Under the pieces are notes generated by a model, which was given only the letters and a program-made list of their open reading frames with translations, had not been told where the DNA came from and ran no database searches. A DNA stretch of 64,000 nt, taken from assembly GCA_027924585.1 (NCBI GenBank), contig BSBM01000125.1, positions 7,151,001-7,215,000 of the forward strand, given 5' to 3'. This document shows, in pieces, positions 57,080 to 64,000 of the stretch (the first letter of the stretch is position 1; every line of letters starts with the position of its first letter). A program made the translations under genes and the position numbers. Origin of the DNA: Larix kaempferi (taxonomy: Eukaryota > Streptophyta > Pinopsida > Pinales > Pinaceae).

Positions 57080-58908
57080 ATATGATGTCAATGTATAAGC
57101 TTAAATAAGTTGAGATGTTTTTGCTTAAAGAAATTTAACATTTCAAGCATTCATGTTCTCTTAATTTGACAACCCATCTATTTAATAAGCACTAATAATC
57201 ACTAATGTTGTGATCCATATCCAAATAACATAACTACTATAAAATAGTTCTGATTTTAATAAACTATGTATAAGGTGTATCATTGGGGAACTTTTAAAGA
57301 TGTTATTTTGCCTTTATCAAAGCTAAGCATAGCTTGACAAGCTCTGTATCTTGTTATTTAACATCAATTGCTGCAAGTTAAAATGACACACATTATACTT
57401 GGAATGTTACAAGGTCAAGTGTCCTAAAATTCTAATGTTGCTTTACAACGTATGGAATATATATACCCTACCCATTGGGGTGTAGAATAGACTATGATGT
57501 CCATACATATATTCATTCTCATTATGAGTCGAGACTTAGAATTATAAAAAATAATAATTAAAACTGATATACAATTATGGAATTGCAACAATAATAGAAA
57601 AAGTGATATCAATAATAACAATAATAATTGCAACAATAACCATTAATTTTTTTAAACATAATACATATTATTATTATTTCAAAAGCAAAGAAAAATTTAT
57701 TAAATTTTAGGTAACTTCCATTTAACTTATGATAATATCGTTTTCATACTCCTTAATAAGTTAGATACACAACATTTGTAAATTGAAATTATTTATAGGA
57801 TATAAATACTTATTGCAAAATTAGAATTTATTTCAAGATTATCAACTACATCATGTTTAATTGTTTATTACAATTACTACTTACACAAGTATACACAGAA
57901 TCATTTTTATTATTTATTTATATTTACACATATCTATAAAATGAATGTAAAAAAAGGAAATTCAAAAAAATAGTATATATAATTAAAAAATTGTTACAAA
58001 CTTTTCTAAATAATATATATTTTTTCTAGAAATAAAGGCTAATAATCACTACAATTGTTATTCATATTCAAATAATATAATAAATGTAATAATAAACTAC
58101 TATAAAAATAGTTCTGATTTAAATTTAAATTTAAATTAAAATCAGAATTATTTTATAGTTGTTTATTACATTCATTACAAAGTAAATTAAGGTAAATATT
58201 GGAAAAAAAAATTAAAAAATGAATCATAAATTTCTAATTCTAAATTAGAGTTTATGAATCTCAATTTTGTTTTAATTACATTAATATTATTTTATTAATT
58301 TAGATTTAAATTAAAATTGTTTAATAATAATAGTTTATTGCACTAAGAGTAATATTATCAAAGTTATCAAAACAAATTAAAATCAATATAGATCTATCTT
58401 AAACTTGAATTTACAAATACCTAGAGAGATCCAATTTCTTGAGATGTAAATTTTTTGTTTGATATGCCAAATTTTTTTAAAAATGCACTTAAGAAATTAG
58501 ATCCCTCTAGGTGCTTGATAGATCAAGTTTAAGATGGATATATGTCGATTACATTCATTACACTTTATATTAAAGTAAATATTGCAAGGAATTAAAAAAT
58601 TAAAATACAAACTTCTAAAAAGAATTTATAGATTATGAATTTTAATTTTGTTTTATTTATGTTATGCTAGAAAAAAAAAGTGACATATTTTAATCACTTG
58701 TTATATTTAATATTTAATCAAGATGATGTACACATCATGCTATAATAAGCTTGTGATGTACTGAAACGGCTTAACTTTAGAGATGAGAAAATGTGACAAG
58801 ATCAAATCAATGTCTTTATATCTACTAAACTAAAACTTCAAAAAAATTAAAATTCAATGAATTTGCTTACTTGCAACTCAAATTTTCCATCTGATTAATT
58901 ATAATAAA
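57080..58908. other. AT-rich spacer
   Basis: Very AT-rich, with runs such as AAATTTAAATTTAAATT near 58120-58145 forming part of a local inverted repeat around AAAATAGTTCTGATTT and AAATCAGAATTATTTT (58106-58155). No gene is visible. Confidence 0.6.
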
Positions 58909-59088
58909 TTTTACCAATAGAAAAAAATTCTTGGCAATGTTTCTTGGCTATATTTGTTGAATACCTTTCAATCACCACTGTATTAAAGAGAAACGCAAAT
59001 TTTACCATTAGAAAAAAATTCCTGACAATGTTTCTTGGCTATATTGGTTGAATACCTTTCAATCACCAATGTACTAAAGAGAAACGTA
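58909..59088 (+). repeat. Two-copy tandem duplication of about 83 bp
   Basis: Both copies carry TTACCA, AGAAAAAAATTC, AATGTTTCTTGGCTATAT, GAATACCTTTCAATCACC and TAAAGAGAAACG. They sit just beyond the end of the RDR6-like pseudogene. Confidence 0.88.
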
Positions 59089-59115
59089 TTCTTAAATACA
59101 ATTTAAAATTATTTG

Positions 59116-61759
59116 TCAAGTTATTAAATCATTTGATTCTTTCACTTCACCTGCATCATAATCCATTGGTTCCCGACTCTTGCCACTTGGGAGAAGAACA
59201 CTAGATTCCCAAATGACAAACTAAATATCTCCATCAAGATCACTTCCAAAAGCTTCCTTGGGATGTGGAATGTGCCCCTTTTGTGGGAAGACCAAACAAT
59301 CAACTAAATGATGTAAGATAGGAGCATCAACAACTTCTAGAATCCGAATATCACCTGGATGCATGCGAGGATTCTTGTCCACAACCACTTTGCCTTTTAC
59401 AATTGCTGAAATTGTTTTCCTTTCTCCAAAGCTTGAGCCATTTTTGATAAAAACATCCATCCAAGGATGGGCTTGAAACCTTGATGAAACATTGGAAATA
59501 TTACAACTCCCCCATTTCATCCAAACAACCCATTAACCATCTACCCTTGTGAACGAAAATCCTACATTTTGTCAAAATCTCTTCTAACTGGAGAGCTCTT
59601 ATAGAAGAAAGCATGTCTCTTAAATGAGGCTCACTCTGGGGTTTAAAACAAGCACTTAGCATTATAAGAGCAGTGTTCTCCAAATCTCCCATGCATGATG
59701 TTGTCAATACATCAAATGCCACTTCAACATTTTGAAGCATTTGACTGAGATTATTAACCATTGAATTTTGTAAATCGCGAAAAGCATTGTCAGGGACCGA
59801 CAAGGATGATAACAGAGTAATTATTTCCTTGTTCAAAAAGCATGGCTGGAAATGTGTCCAAGTAATTATTTCAAGTTGTGTATTTCCAACTTGAATTTTT
59901 TCATACTGGGTCTCGATGAGAGCTTAAATTTAGTTCCTGGTGCTGTCGTCCATGTTGCAACCACACCTTTGTATCCACCATACCTTATCTGAAATGTTGA
60001 GGGAGGGTTGAAATTCAACTGCATTTTTTGAGCAACTTTCATGGCAAGATCCGGTGTAATTTTTCCTATACCATCGGAAAATTATTAACCATTTCTTTTA
60101 ATATCTGGAAGGTGCTCAACCTCTTGTACTGGAACTTCCATTGTGAAATAGGTGGAATAAAAACATTGACCCATCATTGCAGCATGCTTGGCGACATTGT
60201 CTTTGGGAAAGTTCCCCATCCACTGCTAAATTTCTTGCACTGTAATATCCTTCCCTTGAGAAAAGAACCATGCAGAACGGTCTCTCAATTGCAGAGAACG
60301 CTAAAAGTAAGTAGCGACGTCCACATAGCTTTAAAATTTTATGGATTATTTGCTTCACATGCTCAAAAATAGGTGTCCTATATGCAGTAGAGCCAGAGGA
60401 AAATTCTTTAACTTGAAGACATTGCTTGTATGCTATCATCCATGAAAGTTACTCGCAGAAGTCAGTCTGCAAACCTCTTAAAGTGCCTTAAGGTCCTCTA
60501 TTTGAACTTTGACCATTCCACCTCTGTAGCAAGACAGTAGGATTTTCTAGGCGTTATGACCAATCTCCTCACTTCAATTGTTTCCTCGACTATATTTGGG
60601 CCTTCAGGAGCTTTGGATTCTCTGAAATCCAGTTAAGAACAGTCTTAAAACTTCCAAGGGCATAAAAAATTGGGTAGATGTAGTCAAGCATATGCCTGAG
60701 CACCAGGGTACTCAACTTGGTTGGTGTCACACCAGGATCCAACAAATTGTAAAACTCGGGAGTTATTCTTTGATAATTGACAATGCCCTTGTGCACAAGA
60801 GCATTCAGAAGGAACATGGTCTCGGGAGGAATTTTTGGGCAGTGTGGCAGGGTGAAAAAAATTCCCCTGCTGGACAAATATGGCTCATTATCAATTTTCA
60901 AAATGGGAAGTGGATTTCCATCCAGCAACCCGTCATGTTTGAAATAGTCGATGGCCTCTTTCATCGTATCACGAGGAGATAGATCAATTTTGTAGGCCAG
61001 GCATCTGCCCAATGCATTGTTAGAAGTGAAGTCCAAGGTTCGAATCCAGGGACACTACATAGATATCATCGTATGCAATTCTGTAATATATCCTCGGAGG
61101 CACCCAAAGCTATAACAGCATAACTTTAGTCCTACTGCCATTGATAATCCTTACATTTCGAATGTCCTTTATAACAAACTCAATCTTAAAATCAAATTTT
61201 ATCAGAGTGTCCTTACGACCAGTAGTAAAAGTAAACAACTGATCCTGAGTAAGGAAAATCCTACATCTTCTATCAAATGGGTCCACATGAAAATTGACAC
61301 AAGAAGTAGGTGCTCTCCAGGCCACTGAGAACTCATTAAGATTCGGCAGTGAACTTATCTCAAGCAGCAGAACATGAGAAAATCTAAAGAGCGGAATTAT
61401 TCTTCTTTTGCGCATTCTAGAGGAGGTTTCGATACCAATCTTGACCTTGAGAGCATGGCCGCGGAATATGAGCTTCCCATCAATATTGAGCCTCACTGCC
61501 TCCTTCACAACACTGGGAGTCGAGAACTGAACAAAGGCGTGGAGAGGCACCTTGGGGATGTTGCTTCTCTTGCCATTGTTGGACTTTGTGAACTTTAGGT
61601 ATGCAAATTGAGGAGTCGTTGATGTCTTGACTCTGCATCTGTATATCGATCCCAATTTCACATTCTCTTCTATGTAGTCCGTTAACTCTTTCGCTGTCAC
61701 TCCCTCCCCAAATCCCCCAGGCTTATCTGAGTTGAGTTTCTTGGGAGGATATTGGGGTT
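59116..61759 (-). pseudogene. RDR6: RDR6-type RNA-dependent RNA polymerase pseudogene
   Basis: Plant RDR6 makes double-stranded RNA for trans-acting siRNA production and silencing. Minus-strand segments align in order with RDR6: N-terminus GGFGEGVTAKELTDYIEE; SVAWRAPTSCVNFHVDPFD; PPETMFLLNALVHKGIVNY; ILKLCGRRYLLLAFSA; IITLLSSLSVPDNAF; SEPHLRDMLSSIRALQLEE; GRWLMGCLDE; HPGDIRILEVVDAPILHHL; and catalytic SDLDGDI. A TCATTTTCCAG acceptor (61760) precedes the first segment, so this looks like a genomic copy and not a processed one. Breaks: TAG 61110; frameshift near 61050; TAG 60590 with a frame change; stops near 60500; TAA 59501; frameshift near 59450; TAG 59221 where the family has Tyr right after the active site. 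The C-terminal quarter is absent. Confidence 0.9.
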
Positions 61760-61829
61760 CTGGAAAATGAAAGAAGAGAGCTTCAGGAGGTGAAACCTTT
61801 AACCATGCATTCCTTTCTCAATTTTATTT
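61760..61829 (-). other. Probable intron upstream of the RDR6-like exon
   Basis: The acceptor TTTCATTTTCCAG ends at 61760 on the minus strand. The upstream exon was not found. Confidence 0.35.
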
Positions 61830-62125
61830 GTCAATATGGATAACCCAAAAAACATAACCTATACTTTCCAATAGCCTCGACTACAGTGTTTTCCCATTTT
61901 CCTTCAAAGTGTGACCAGCCTTAGGAGATTATGTCCTGAACAAACCTTTAACTTCCAATGTGGATACCCAAAAAAAAATAGCTTTTGGTACAGCGTTTTC
62001 CCATGTTCCTTCAAACTGTGACCGACCTTTGGAGATTATGAACTAAACAAACCTTCGATTGCCAATGTAGATAGCCCAAAAATATATTTCAATACATACT
62101 TTTCCATGTTCTTTCAAACTGCAAG
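61830..62125 (+). repeat. Three-copy 105-120 bp direct repeat
   Basis: Three diverged copies share GATAACCCAAAAA-like, TTTTCCCATGTTCCTTCAAA, CTGTGACCGACCTTTGGAGA and GAACAAACCTT words. Confidence 0.85.
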
Positions 62126-64000
62126 CATTGGAAGATTCCATAATGGAAAGAACTCATGAACAATAGAGATGTGGAAAATGTTATAGAGAGCCAGCTTAAG
62201 CTTCAAAAATTTCTCATGGTGAAAAAGATCGTAAAAGAGAGAACATAACTTATCTATAAAGATTAACATACCATACTCCCAATTTAAAAATTAATCTACA
62301 ATACCGTATTAAGAATGACTTTTGATTTCAACATCCTAACCATTTGGAAAGGTACGTGAACTACGGCTAAACATAACGAAGGCTCTCTTTTGCTGGCACA
62401 TAGCTAATTTAGTTATGAGATGTGAAAAAAGAAAGCATTCAGAAAACAAATCTTCACAGGTTGCTGTCAATGATGTCTTCCCAAAAAGTAATCCCCAACA
62501 CTTGGCTCTGGCTCTTGATAGGTTCTTATAAATTAGTTGAAACATTTACTTCTAATGTCCACATATAAATATAATTATATTTGATAAAATAATTTTATTT
62601 CAGATTTAGTTATCAACATCAAAATGGAGACACCAAATTATTTACCTATAACACCATTTTACTTTTATAACATATAATTATAAACCTATAAAATTAAGAA
62701 GTCAATTGACAAATCCAAATTAGAGGGTGGAAAACACACATGGACATGCAAATTTACCATCCTTGGAATAGAGAGCTATGCACTTCACCATAAATATGAT
62801 ACTGCAAAGGTTTGCTGTACTCATAATTTATCAAATACATAAATAATCAATAATTTCAGTGGCTTGGCTCTGAAAGCTGAATAGGCAGCACAATATAGGA
62901 TATTATTCATTATTGAGAATTGTACAACTAACAACTGAAAAATGTACCTACCACAGAATAGCAGGTGCAATTTATAAACGAAATTTTCCGTTTCGAATTG
63001 ACTTTTTAATTAAACTAAGGATAAACTTTACAGAAGTTTTTGGCAATCTTCAACAGTAATTTTGTGTGTGGAGTTTGTAGTGAGGTCATTTTGCATTTGT
63101 TAGGAAGAGAAGATAAGATTGTTTTATTAATGCCAACAAATCAACACAAAAGTAGGTCAATGGGATTAGAGTACATCCAGTGTAGGTAGAAAGTGGGAGT
63201 GAAAAAACCAGTCTAGATAATATTGAAAAAAATAAAGATAAATAGCTTACAATCTAGCTAAGATCACAAGAAAACAATTTGAAATATTCGGAGAATTTTC
63301 AATGGGCATCTCGAGAGATTCGAGAGATTTTCGATGGTGACCAAAAACGCATGACAAAGTCATTAAACTTAGAGAGGATGTTTAGCACATTATGAAATAA
63401 AAATAATCTGAAAATGCAAACCACCGAATTTAATTGAAGAGGAAGCACACAGATAGACTTCGCAGGGGGAAAAGCAAATACTCCATCAAGCTTTGAAGTT
63501 TCAATGCTCCTACGAAGGATAGGATACCTGTAATAACTTGAACACAATTCTAATTGTGATGTTTATTCCTCAATAATTAAAACTTGAATGTTAGTACTTC
63601 TATGATCATTGAGAAAAAAATAGCATAGAAGAAACTGCAAAGCTCATTCTAGTCCAAGAAATAACTCTTATTGTATTTTTTTGGATACTTTATGTTTACA
63701 TACAAAGATTTGGTTGAGTCTATATAATGCTTCAATAGTGATGTAACTTATCAAGAAATATGAAATGGAAAGAGAATAATGCTTTATTTGGGCAGGCATT
63801 CTAAATAGTAATGAACAATGGCATAGCGTGGAAGCATGCATAGGATATTCAAGGCTTCAAGCGCACAATAGGATATTCAAGGCTCCTTGGCTCCCCATGA
63901 GGTAATTTTATAATTCCCCAAGGAAAAAGAGCACCTGACCAGTTAGAAACAAAGATAAATAGAAACATAGTTCCATATTTTATCAATTGATTTGTAGACA
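62126..64000. other. Intergenic, no gene recognised
   Basis: AT-rich. The only structure seen is a two-copy 29 bp direct repeat (CATAGGATATTCAAGGCTTC / CAATAGGATATTCAAGGCTC) near 63838-63888. Frames at 62336-62545 and 63299-63547 carry no motif. Confidence 0.55.

Overview
This window is nuclear DNA from a vascular plant. A decayed RDR6-type RNA-dependent RNA polymerase, Ty1/copia and Ty3/gypsy LTR retrotransposons with plant-type primer sites, and AT-rich satellite-laden spacers show this. The repeat load and long intergenic stretches would suit a large-genome plant such as a gymnosperm, but that is a weak inference. I see no prokaryotic, organellar, rRNA, tRNA or CRISPR features.

Layout. 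1-733: a GAT-rich minisatellite with an acidic Asp/Gly-rich open frame. 2903-9862 (minus): a multi-exon gene of unknown product whose coding introns are all phase 0. It carries four stops and a 4.35 kb internally deleted Ty3/gypsy element (4036-8382, TSD ATGTT) in one intron. 11040-11865 and 23992-26470: palindromic ACTAGTGTATAT-type satellites and a diverged duplication. The satellite is split by a Ty1/copia element (11866-23991, TSD GTGTA). That element holds a younger, inverted Ty1/copia element (17521-22755) with an intact 1328-codon gag-pol and a truncated extra internal segment (22756-23160). 27336-33370 (minus): a third Ty1/copia element of the same family as the first. 34323-49577: a near-complete Ty3/gypsy element (TSD GTCGC). 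A 9.1 kb element in the opposite orientation (36003-45127, TSD GATGT) is inserted in its gag. This inserted element has LTRs that look identical and encodes only a gag/protease protein. 49583-59000: AT-rich spacer with a few coding relics. 59116-61759 (minus): RDR6-like pseudogene that keeps the DLDGD motif. 61760-64000: non-coding spacer.

The nesting order (oldest host, then insert) is: unknown gene > Ty3-1; satellite > Copia-1 > Copia-2; Ty3-2 > gag/protease-only element. Only Copia-2 and the gag/protease-only element look recent.

The most unusual signal is in the gag/protease-only element at about 38100-40530: an array of roughly 45-60 nt units. Each contains two interleaved inverted repeats in the order X-Y-X'-Y'. 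The stem sequences differ from unit to unit while complementarity is kept, which suggests selection on RNA structure (pseudoknot or alternating hairpins). A second hairpin family (ACTACCGC...GCGGTA) lies in the leader and LTRs of the same element. Also notable are a conserved intron-like block replacing integrase in two copia elements, and the six-exon unknown gene.
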